Below are positions 29,774 to 39,383 of a stretch of DNA of 64,000 nt, in pieces. The stretch is from Acanthosoma haemorrhoidale. Lineage: Eukaryota; Arthropoda; Insecta; Hemiptera; Acanthosomatidae. A model generated the notes under the pieces. That model was not told the origin of the DNA and did no database searches. It saw only the letters and a list, made by a program, of their open reading frames with translations. The stretch is taken from positions 38,183,288 to 38,247,287 of the forward strand of contig OV884015.1 of assembly GCA_930367205.1 (NCBI GenBank), given 5' to 3'. Each line of letters begins with the position of its first letter. Position 1 is the stretch's first letter. The translations under genes were made by a program, and so were the position numbers.

Positions 29774-30628
29774 ATGCCGAACCAGAACCAGCAATACGAG
29801 GACTACTACTCACGAGGCGCTGCCATCGCCACAGCCCTTAACACTATGGTAGATGGCTCCTGTAACGACTACTATGACACCTACGACAACAGCTACAACG
29901 AGATACAGGAAGCTTGGCGGTATAAGTCGGTCAAGTCCTGGACCGGAAACGACATCCTCAACTGGATCAGCCACGTCGCCAGGGAGATTTCCGTCTGTCC
30001 TACGGACATTATGGGTGAGAAGTTCGCCAGCCTCGACGGCTACCAGCTTTCCTGCTTAAGTATGTCCGACTTCCTGTGGAAAGACCGTGCCTACGGATCA
30101 GTGCTGTTCGAAAGTCTTCAGCAGCAGATGCTGGAGTGGGATGGGTTGCCCTTAATGCACATATACAGCCCGGACATGAAGGATGAACGGATCCTGACGA
30201 GGTTGGAGGTGCCCACCGAGAGACTGCATCCACCGCCTTCTCCTCCGTCACCGATTTCACCCCAGCCGACTCCTACCTTAGGCAAGACGGGCCGAGCCAG
30301 TCCCAGGAGGAGAAAGAAGACGGAAAAGTTGGGCCGAGTATGGGAGTTCCTAAGGGACCTACTCAAAAACCCGGAGTACTGCCCTAGCCTGATCCAGTGG
30401 GATAACCACGACGAAGGTATGTTCCGTTTCGTACACAGCGACAAGGTGGCTAAGCTGTGGGGCAACAAGAAGGAAAACCCGGACATGAATTATGCAAAAT
30501 TTAGTAGGGCGATGAGGTACAACTACAAGAACAAGTTCCTCGCGAGAGACAAGGAGAGACTCGTCTACAAGTTCGGCCCTAATGCCAAGCACTGGAGGGT
30601 AGAGAACCCAAACTTCGAAATTAAGTAA
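29774..30628 (+). CDS. Single-exon ETS transcription factor with Pointed/SAM domain (ESE-like)
   Basis: 284 residues. An acidic, Tyr-rich N-terminus (1-48) is followed by a Pointed (SAM_PNT) domain at about 52-122 (SWTGNDILNWISHVAREI, FASLDGYQLSCLSMSDF), a Pro-rich linker (153-168), a basic patch (PRRRKKTEK, about 177-185) and a C-terminal ETS DNA-binding domain at about 188-276 (LWEF-type VWEFLRDLLKNPE, FRFVHSDKVAKLWG, KFSRAMRYNYKN, LVYKFGPNAKHW). A Pointed domain with the ETS domain at the very C-terminus, ending near Trp, resembles the ELF3/ELF5/EHF (ESE) class; a nuclear, sequence-specific transcription factor is expected. The two DNA-contacting Arg of the recognition helix (SRAMR) are present. 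The following Y-Y-Y, usual in the family, is Y-N-Y here. There are no introns, which is uncommon for this class and suggests a retrocopy or lineage-specific intron loss. The reading frame is intact. Confidence 0.92.
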   Translation: MPNQNQQYEDYYSRGAAIATALNTMVDGSCNDYYDTYDNSYNEIQEAWRYKSVKSWTGNDILNWISHVAREISVCPTDIMGEKFASLDGYQLSCLSMSDFLWKDRAYGSVLFESLQQQMLEWDGLPLMHIYSPDMKDERILTRLEVPTERLHPPPSPPSPISPQPTPTLGKTGRASPRRRKKTEKLGRVWEFLRDLLKNPEYCPSLIQWDNHDEGMFRFVHSDKVAKLWGNKKENPDMNYAKFSRAMRYNYKNKFLARDKERLVYKFGPNAKHWRVENPNFEIK

Positions 30629-31677
30629 ATTGTCAGGAAGATAAGTAAGAACTTCGTTTAAATTAATATAATAGTAATATACAAAATTACGCTAATATTG
30701 ACATTTTATAAATTAGTATTATTTTTTTGTTTATAACTTTAAATTTTGCTCTCTTCCTTTTTGATACTTTTAGCTGTGATTGTTACTTTTATTACTAGTA
30801 TAAAAAAAAACATAAGCATGATCATAATATCAAACATGAAATGAAGACGAACAATTGAAACTTGAAATTTAGACAATTTCTGACACTGCGTCAGAACTAA
30901 CAGTTCCAATTGTTCTCAAAATCATTTTTTTATTTGTTTAAATATCCTAATCGCCTTGGAAACTTCAGAAGAGATGTTAACCATTTCATCTCGAAAGTCG
31001 TTGGCAGGTGTTTGGAGCAAATCATATTCCTGGAAACATGACACACACTACTACGTCACTGATACACTGATTGAATGATACCAGGTAAGAATTTCTCTGT
31101 CTCTGCTGAGAGTATTAATTCGGCCCAGGTACAGAAAGGTCATTGTATTATTAAAATATTATTTATTTATATATGTAAAATTGTTCTATTTTAAATGTTT
31201 AAGGAGAACTTAGTATTTTTATATTAAATAAAATGTACATTTAATCAATGACTTTTTTTTTATGAACCAAAACCTGAAAATGTCTGAAAGTAGTGATAAA
31301 GCATAGTATAATTAAGTGGTATAAATGAAATCTAAAATTAACCTGTAACTTATTTTATCATTAAATATTGAAAACATAATTTCCTTCACTAAACAAGAAT
31401 ATTTTCTGTGCAAAATAGGCAATACGAAATTTATTATATTTTCGTTTATTTATTTATTATATGTCATTTTTTATTATTTGAAACTAAATTAAATTACGTT
31501 AATCCTTATCTTATAGGCAAGCAAGGAGACATCACCCCCCCCCCTACTTTAGCAATCCCTCACCTTAAGATTCAGGCATTGTCACTACGAGGTCTGACAC
31601 CAACCAGTTAAGTGTCATTGTGGAGAAATAATTGGTTCTCAATTGTATACTTGTTTTTTCACATTTATTTTATTGTA
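30629..31677. other. Intergenic, 3' of the ETS gene
   Basis: AT-rich. An AATAAA at 31227-31232 is a possible poly(A) signal for the ETS gene, about 600 bp after its stop. No other gene is seen. Confidence 0.35.
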
Positions 31678-32580
31678 TTAGGGGGACCGGAAAGTAATGT
31701 CGTTTTTTTTACATTAAATTCAAACAAATAAATTTTTAACAAGTGTTTGTTTTTAATCAATGAAGTAATCACTCTCGTTATTGACAACCTTTTGCTACCT
31801 AGTGTGCAAATTTTCAATGCCAGATCGATAAAAGTCCATTGGCTTGTGAGCAAAATATCTTGAGATGACATTTTGGACATCATCCAAATTTGCAAATATT
31901 TTGGCACTTGGGAAATGTTGTAGCGATCGGAATAAATGGAAATCCGATGACACAATATCGGGCGAGCCACCATAGTGAGGCAATACCTCCTACCCCAATT
32001 CATTAATTTTTTCCAGGGTTTGTCTTGCGCAGTGTGGTCTTGCATTATCGTGTTGCAGAATAACACCTTCTGTTGACATTTTTTGAAATTTTTCACAGAA
32101 AAGGTCTGCATTCACAGTTTGTCCAGGTTTCAGCACTTCAAAATGAACGACCCCGCAAATACTACACCAAACACACAAAAACGTTTTTTTGGGGTGCAAA
32201 TCTAGCTTAGGTGTACTTCGTGACGATTCATTCGCAGAGAGACACTGCCTTTTGCTTTTTGGATTATCATAAAGGACCCATTTTCCATCTCCAGTCTCAC
32301 CCACCACACTCACCCGATATTGCGCCCTCGAATTTCAATTTTTTCTGATCGCTAAAAAATTTGCGAATTTGGATGATGCCCAAAATGCCATCTCCAGATA
32401 TTTTTCTCAATAAACAATTGATTTTTATCGGTCCAGCATTGAAGATTCGCACACTAGATGGCAAAAGGTTTTTGATAACAAGGGTGATTACTTCTTTGAT
32501 TAAAAAAAAAAAAAACTTGTTTAAAATTTATCTGTTTGAATTTAATGTAAAAAACCGACATTACTTTCCGGTCCCCCTAT
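31678..32580 (-). mobile_element. Palindromic mariner-like element (two inverted 3' ends)
   Basis: 903 bp bounded by TAGGGGGACCGGAAAGTAAT at the left and its complement at the right, with TA on both sides (31676-31677, 32581-32582). The left arm (about 31678-31975) is the 3' end of a mariner with the transposase C-terminus on the minus strand. The right arm (about 32300-32580) is a diverged inverted copy of the same 3' end, not a normal mariner 5' end. The element therefore carries inverted repeats of nearly 280 bp instead of about 30 bp. Minus-strand transposase pieces between them include TGDGKWVLYDNPKSKRQ, HDNARPH and SSDFHLFRSL. It sits 11 bp beyond the stop codon of gene B. Confidence 0.85.
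31795..32313 (-). pseudogene. Mariner transposase fragment
   Basis: Two overlapping-order frames (32313-31990 and 31983-31795) cover the catalytic core. The first acidic residue lies in TGDGKW (family usual TGDEKW), the second in LQHDNARPHCARQTL and the third in SSDFHLFRSLQHF. A frameshift near 31985 separates the last two. The N-terminal DNA-binding half is absent. Not functional. Confidence 0.8.
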
Positions 32581-32593
32581 TATATAGTAAGTT

Positions 32594-32720
32594 TTAGTAC
32601 GTCAAAGATATTTGATCAAGAAAGCCTTGTCCGTGCGGACATTCGTATTCCTCACAGCCAGCTCCAGCCATTCCTGATGCCCATGCTGCCACGAATGTAG
32701 TGTTTTCATTTCTGTCAGGC
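32594..32720 (-). CDS. Gene B exon 4 (C-terminal Cys exon, stop)
   Basis: The acceptor TTTCTAG is followed by G-CCT-GAC, which completes a Thr codon. It encodes PDRNENTTFVAAWASG, then AGAGCEEYECPHG, and stops with TAA at 32594-32596. Confidence 0.9.
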
Positions 32721-35700
32721 CTAGAAATCATGTTCAAAATATAAATAATACAAATTATTATTTATATGTATGATGCTACAATTAAGAATAAAATACCACG
32801 TGGCTTGGAAGTCACATACCAACAAAGTATTGATTTTTTACCAATATTTTCATATAATGCATAATATGATAAATAAGTTGTTATTCTAACTATAATTTGA
32901 AGCTTACTGGAATTATTGCATATTGGTGTACTTAAATTCAGAGTAACTCATCTTTGTGGTTTGTGGTTTGAATGAGAGGTGCAATTTACATTTTAAAAAC
33001 TGATATTTACTTAATATAAACACTTATATCAAGCCATCGCTATGCTTATTTTAGTTTAATAGTATTCTAAAGTCCAAACTATCCAAAACGAGACATCTAT
33101 ATCTTAATATTTAAACTGTGTGAAAATATTTTTAAAAAAAATTTCTTAAGTCTTTCCAAAAATCTTTTATTTATTGTTACATTGCACCAGTCCAAAATTT
33201 GCCAATTCAGGCATCCTCAGGGCTATAAATTATAGTATCTTTAAATCCATTTTTGCATTATTCCACTATTGTATACCGAATTGGTAACTTTTCCAAGATA
33301 AAAAAGTTTTTAAAAACTTGGGATAAAAAAACACTTCTTCTTGTTTTCTTTGTTTCATTCCGGTAGTTGGTAATTCGGTACGCAATAGTGGAATATAAAG
33401 CTTAAATTGGACCCAAAATCTTTTCTGAAAATTTTGATTTCCACTCAGTGTAAGCATTTTAGTTCATTATTCAAACCCGTTTTCATTTGAGTTAAAAAAA
33501 ACAAACAATTAGCAATGAAAAATTGTATTAAATGCAAACGTTACGTGAATATGGTCTGTAGAATTTCGCCAACTAATCCACTGCTGTCAATAGGAGTTTC
33601 ACTTATTTGACAGATGAATTTCAGTATGCAATCAGCCGTTCCACCATTTCTGGAAAAATAGTGATGAAATCATGAAACTAATTTATGAGAAAATATTGAT
33701 AAACCGAATGATACTCGTAAAATCGTTTGAATTTATGTAAATGACTATTAATATAGTGAATAGCACAGTACATCTTTAATAAAAGAAAAAGGGTGAATTC
33801 ATTTTTGACTCGTTGTAGCACCTAACAAGCCCAGTGTTTAACACTATGGCCCAACACCCTTCCCGCATCGATGGCAACAGACTGTCGGGGAAATCAGGTT
33901 AAGATTTTGTAGTAAGATATAAGTTAGTTTTATGTCTATTATTCATAAGGTGAGGCCCATCACTTTTAAACATGTTTAGACAATGACTGTATCATGTATA
34001 TTATACGTTGTAACAAACACCAATCTCAATGTAAAATTATTAAAAATTGTATAAAATTTAACCAAGCTACAGGACATATCACCTACTGTGAATAGATTCA
34101 TTTACGTAGAATCTATACCGATTTCCATAATTTATAATCACAAGGGGATATGAAGGGGAAAAAAAGTACAGCTCATGAAGGCATAGGAGTGGTGAAGTTT
34201 GTGTTTTGAGTTTAGTTGGTTTTTAAACCGACATACAGGTTCAGGTTATTGCAATCCACCTTTCAACCTAGAACATGAAACTTTACCTGAAGATTCCAAT
34301 AGATTACCCTATTGCATGAAAAATGCTGGCAACATGATAAAGTGTTATTAATTAATTGATAATAAAATCATACATATTTTGTTATTATTATCATGGTATT
34401 AAACAAAATATCCGAACGTCCCAGTTAACAATATAGATTTGTTATTTTTAATTTTAAACTATTGTATATGTCATTAAAACTGGCATTAAAATGGAACTGG
34501 TGGACGTTTCTCAATCGATAACAGAGGGGTAATTTAATCAAATTATCAATTCAAACCAAAGCTACGATTCACCATGCTAACAAGACAATTAATTCAGTTC
34601 GTAATCAATGTAAAAAAAAAAACCTTAGACGGTAAGAGTACTGAATGAAACTGAACCCATTGAATGGCGAAGACTATTGTTTCCCCTTAACCCCTATTAT
34701 TAATATTTTTTAAATTATAGACAATAGTGTAATTAAGCTATGGGTTCCTTCTTCTATTGTATTATGTATGCATTTTAAGGAGTTCTTATCCTAAAAACTA
34801 ACAATATTTTTATGGTTAAAAATTTATATAAAATCCAACAGGACTAGGTGATGGGGATCATTAAACCCCGCTAAAGCAGGAAGCATATACCACTTTCAAC
34901 AAACGCCGTCCTTACTCGCGCAAGGGTCCCATTGTGACGATGTTTCATGGCGTTATCTATCCCAATACCACTAAACGTGTTTTAGGTTAATAAATAGTGA
35001 GCTAGCATAAATGGTACCTGGTCATGAATGAGTGGAGCTGTGAGTAGAGCTGGTGCCTGGTGAAGGCCAAGCTTCTCAGGATCCCGTTCTGTATTAGGTA
35101 CTGCCACTCTGTTGCGTTATCCACCGCGTTGTACTGGAACTGGAAGTTGTGTGCGAATATCAAGCTCATTGGGACGTGAACTGGCACCCCGAACCCTATG
35201 ATGAACTTAAACAAATATGACAGCAGGATTACGCTCAATGTAATGGTTTAAATAAGAGAAGAATGCTGATCCGGGAACACTTGCGTAAAAGTTATGATTA
35301 AAGTAAACAGTAACGCACTTGGGGTGGGGGTGGCTTTAGGAATGGCAGTTTTTTTTTATAGGTTTGACTAAATTATATAAAAATAAATAATATGTATATA
35401 ATAATATTGTCATAACAGAATCAGTGATTATAGTAAGCAATCTAACAAAAATGAGTGCTGAACTCGGTGGCCAGACTCGATGACTACATATTTACGCTTA
35501 ACCAATGAAAAAAAAGACGCACTCCGTAAATCTGGAATTGTGCACGGCCACATAAGGATACGTTTCTTGATGGTAAAAATTAAATCTGCTAAATAAAGTA
35601 TTATTTTAAGAGCCTCATGTATTAAGAAAATTATTGCATTCTCGAAAGTAGAAAAAGCAAGAAAATACATATATAAACACGTTTACATTTTTCATGACGT

Positions 35701-36352
35701 GGACAATCTGTTTAAACAAAATAAATAAATTTATTTATTTATTTGTGTTCACTAATTGCTAATAACCACTCATTTTGATTGACTTAGAAAGGATGGAAAA
35801 TTGAGAATAGTCCCAGGTAGAAAAATTGTAGGTACGCAACTGAAAGTAAACGGACATTTCTAATGATTTTTGCAAAGAGAGCATTAGGTCTTGCGCCTTG
35901 AGGTTTTTTTTTGTAAGATACAAGAACAGAAAGTTTGAAGAACAAAGTAGAAAATCTTCACAGCACCGGATAACTCCCCAGTCCCCAGTAGGTTGAGATC
36001 AATACTAAAACTAATAATTAATTATAAAGAAACCAGTATATATATTACAGGCACCAGAATATATATTCAATATTTAATGTTAAGTACTTATAAAGCCGTA
36101 TTAGGAAATAGACTCTAATCAAATTTTAGATAATGAACAACATGGTCACGTGAGGTAAATCAACAGACCAGAGATAGGGCAGATCCAAAATTGGGTTCGA
36201 CTCGACAACTGATAATCGATAATACTAAGAAATCCCACCTTGAAGACGCCACCACTGTTGTAGACCAAGTATCGACCCTCGTCTTCTGATCGGACATCGT
36301 GGAAGAAGAAGCAGAGGAAGAGAGACGCTGAGAGAGTCCAAGGACCCGTCAT
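32594..36352 (-). CDS. DM4/DM12 family secreted protein, gene B (complete)
   Basis: Join on the minus strand: 36352-36239, 35205-35018, 33649-33545, 32720-32594; 534 nt, 177 residues. A signal peptide (MTGPWTLSASLFLCFFF) is followed by GRYLVYNSGGVFK, then FIIGFGVPVHVP, a NATEW sequon, TRHQLYSQLHSFMTR, the Cys pair in DCILKFICQISE, and the C-terminal second Cys pair GCEEYECPHG. This order (YP/VYN motif, small hydrophobic IGFGVP block, R-x-x-LY helix, C-x6-C, then G-C-x4-C-P) is the DM4/DM12 domain of arthropods; its molecular role is not known. All splice sites are GT-AG and every phase closes. The 3' UTR must run into the mariner element directly downstream. Paralogue of genes A and C. Confidence 0.9.
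33255..33398. repeat. Short foldback repeat in intron 3 of gene B
   Basis: ATTCCACTATTGTATACCGA on the left recurs inverted on the right (right copy reads ATTCCACTATTGCGTACCGA on the complement). An inner AAGTTTTT/AAAAACTT pair adds to the hairpin. No coding capacity; MITE-like. Confidence 0.65.
33545..33649 (-). CDS. Gene B exon 3 (Cys-pair exon, 105 nt)
   Basis: Acceptor TTTTCCAG, donor AC|GTAACG. It encodes NGGTADCILKFICQISE through GEILQTIF. Length and phases are identical to exon 3 of genes A and C. Confidence 0.9.
33800..34140 (+). mobile_element. Non-LTR 3' fragment in intron 2 of gene B
   Basis: Starts with the reverse transcriptase C-terminal remnant (PVFNTMxP-like, then CATCGATGGCAACAGACTGT) and continues with the family 3' UTR, including GGTGAGGCCCATCAC and the AAGCTACAGGA block. 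Same family as 2764-3190, 40775-41110, 47130-48085, 52150-52440 and 61258-61490. Confidence 0.75.
34141..35017. other. Intron 2 of gene B, otherwise featureless
   Basis: AT-rich; no further coding or repeat structure is recognised. Confidence 0.4.
35018..35205 (-). CDS. Gene B exon 2
   Basis: Acceptor TTGTTTAAG, donor AG|GTACCA. It encodes FIIGFGVPVHVPMSLIF, a NATEW sequon and SQLHSFMTR, with the last Arg codon split. Confidence 0.9.
36239..36352 (-). CDS. Gene B exon 1 (signal peptide)
   Basis: The ATG at 36352 opens 38 codons with an N-terminal hydrophobic signal and the family motif RYLVYNSGGVFK. Donor AAG|GTGGGA, phase 0. Confidence 0.88.
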
Positions 36353-36640
36353 TGCCCACTCACTTGAGTGCAGTCGAGTCTTGAAGCTGGTGAGCTAGAG
36401 CCTTCCAGTTGCCAAGTGCTAATGGCTGCCTGGTTAACATGCTCTAGATTCCATGCTGTCCCCGTGAATAACAAGTGATACATTCTTTTACCACAGAAAG
36501 TTCAGGAACCTAATTATTTACCGTAACTTAAGTTACGGTCCCATCCTTTACTGTCCCTTTACATTGTTTAATTATTAACTCCTATTTTGTATTGCTATTT
36601 TTGTTAATTATTTACACTCCATAAAACGCAAGTTCTGATG

Positions 36641-37056
36641 AGCAAGGAGCACGTTCGGTGGATGAATTCATCCAACGTAGACATATCAAATTTTTCGACT
36701 CCCTGCAATACTTGACAAGCCCGGTGTTTAACACGATAACCCCCGCTCCGTTCCCCCATCGATGGCAGGACGCTGTCGCGGCTGGAACACTTTAGTCTTA
36801 GGTTCTAGGTTTAGGTTTTAGTGTTAGTGTTTTCCACAGTTGCAAGCTGAAGGTGAGCCTCATCATCTAGTGAGTGTATGTGTATTGGACTTCTTAACAA
36901 CAATCTGAACGTATTATATTTTATGCACTCCTTCGAATGCATCTGCGAATACAGCACGGGGAGACAGCTGTAATTCCAAATTTATTCATTTATTTTTGTC
37001 ATTGTATATATACTATCAATAAAGAGGTTTTGAAAGAAAAAAAAAAGCAAGGAGCA
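36641..37056 (+). mobile_element. Short 5'-truncated non-LTR insertion with 11-bp target duplication
   Basis: AGCAAGGAGCA at 36641-36651 recurs at 37046-37056 directly after an A-rich tail. The 394-bp insert carries only the last reverse transcriptase codons ([20 protein letters not shown], then TITPAPFPHRW) and the 3' UTR. It is the same subfamily as the minus-strand fragment at 26640-27445. Confidence 0.88.
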
Positions 37057-39310
37057 TATCCTAACCAAAGGACATGCTTGTGTACATTGCTCAGTAAATT
37101 CTAAAAGGTTTCGACAAAAAAGAGATGATAAACGAATCTGACTTCAAAATCCTCGGAGTATAAATACCAATTAAATGAAGACAATAAAATAATCAGAAAA
37201 TATATTTTTTTTAGTTTCATTTTAAATAATAAAAACAATCCCAACAAATTTGTGTGAATTTTACTCATTTTAAATTGCAGAACGTAAGATAAGTTAATTA
37301 TTGTTAATCAAAAAGTCGAATCTTTAATTAAAATTGTACAATTTTTTTTTAAGATCAAAAAAATCAGTACGGCTGTAATTTTTCTGTATTCCTTATTATA
37401 ACTAGAACCCGGGTTAGTATATTTTTCAGTCAAAACCATAGTAAAAGTAGATCATTCACGAAAAATGTTTAAAAAAAAAACTCTAAATATGCGAGATAAC
37501 GGCTAAAATATACTAATGTGCAGTGAAAATTCGATAACACGGCCTTAACTGAGAAAGTAATTGGAGGAGTAAATACAAAATTAATTAAAGATGAAAATTT
37601 GTATATAATATGAAACTTAGAATACAAAAAAACACCAAATTAACGATTGAAACATGTTGTCGAGAACACCCTCAATGGAGGGGGGGGGGGGTTCTCGGCG
37701 AACAAGCCATGCCTAAATCTTTAGGTTTGTAGTCAATATCAATACCATTTACAAAAATTGAATACCCTTTTAAAATTTTTGCCCAAGTTTGCTGTTTTTT
37801 TCTTGTAAAAACGTGCTCCATTTTTTCTTTCAGATCTTACACTTTGTCCATCTTTACACATTAGATCTTTTACTTAATTTAGGAATTAGAAACTTACTTG
37901 CATTGATAAAATTGGTTCTTTTAGTTGATAAAAAAATTGGATGGTTGCTAACAGAAGTCAGATGTTGTTCTAGTCATTGTTGGATATACTTTTTGTACAC
38001 TTTGGGCCTCAACTCCATCTATTTTATGGACGTTTTAAACATTGCCAAAATTTCTGTGTAAAGGACAATCTCAATCCAGGTCCTTAAAATATTTAGACAC
38101 CAGCTGGTCAGTTTCTATCATTCCATTTTGCCATCTTCTATAACAAATGCACCGCACCAACCCCTGATTGGGAAGACAAGAGAGGAAGTCATCCCCCATT
38201 TTGACTGCAGTTGTGTGTTGCAAGGTCTCTGGGGATCTCGAGGCTCGGTTAAAAGCTGCTGATGAATTGTTTCCTATAATTTCTTCTCGAGATTCACATA
38301 GACTGTTTCATTTCACAGGACTACTCAGAGTTGCGATAGCTTTGCTCTTCTGCCCGTCACCAATTCTTCCTTGGAACCCTCCTCTTCGTTACTACCATGA
38401 CTAAAAATCTTTACAACCTCCTCCAATTCAAATATCGCAATACTTGATCCCGCACATCAGACATGTATTCCCCATACCTTTCAAATCTTTTTCCTAGCTA
38501 CAAACCTTTAGAACTCTATTACCACAAAAATTCGTTGTTCAACAACTCTCGCAATCTTTAAATATTGGCTTTACCAGTTCCTTATCCCCATCCAATCTAA
38601 CAATTCATTAATAATTATTATTCATTTTTTATTATTCCCTATTTTAATGTATCCTAGCAACCTTTCACGATAATTTCCCCTTGGTAATGATGCCTATACT
38701 TTCCTTATATTCCTAGTTATGACTTATGCAATGCTATTCACCTCTATCATTTGGTTCCACTATATAAGTGACCACATAAGTATAAACGCCCATTATTATA
38801 TTATATATGTAAGGTACAGTTTTTCATTAGTACACATCTACTTGTGGTATTTTTTTTTTGTATGTAAGCTTAGGTGATAGGTATTTACATATTTATATGT
38901 GATACCCTTTGTGAATTAGTGAGTGTGCATTTGGGTAGGTATTTTATTCTTATTTTTCAAGCAAGTTCTTGTTTTATTATCTTCATATTGTTTTTTTTTT
39001 TTTATATTTATTTCAGTTAATATTTTAAATTCTATTTTTTATGTTTTGTCTCTTTGCACATTGTAAATTATAGCGGGGAGTGATACTCTCAAAGATCCCA
39101 CTTTATGTAAAATAAATGTCTGTTCTTAAGGAACATAGTCCCAGGATAATAAAAATATTCTTTTTATTATTATTATTAGATAAAAAAATAAACTACATTT
39201 CATAATTTATATTGTAAGCATAGAATTAGGTTACATTTTTTTAATTATGTATATATTAGAAGTGTTATTGTTCAACACAGTACTCCAATTGTTTCCCTGG
39301 ATGATCGAGA
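37057..39310. other. Intergenic between genes B and C, no gene recognised
   Basis: AT-rich, with a G10 run near 37680. The 37789-38404 stretch has less biased composition and two short plus frames without recognisable domains; it may be an old transposon remnant. Nothing firm. Confidence 0.35.
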
Positions 39311-39383
39311 TCACCTGCAGTGACATCTCTTTATGTTAATACATCCTTGTCCTGCACTCAATCCTGATGTGATTGAGCAAGAA
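39311..39383 (-). CDS. Gene C exon 4 (tentative)
   Basis: The frame that completes the split Asp codon reads SCSITSGLSAGQGCINIKRC, then a short tail and TGA at 39311-39313. The G-x-G-C...C spacing and the preceding SG resemble gene B exon 4. The acceptor lacks a good pyrimidine tract. Confidence 0.45.

Noticed and set aside
30118..30592. Long minus-strand frames across the ETS gene
   Set aside because: They are antisense shadows of a strongly conserved ETS coding region.
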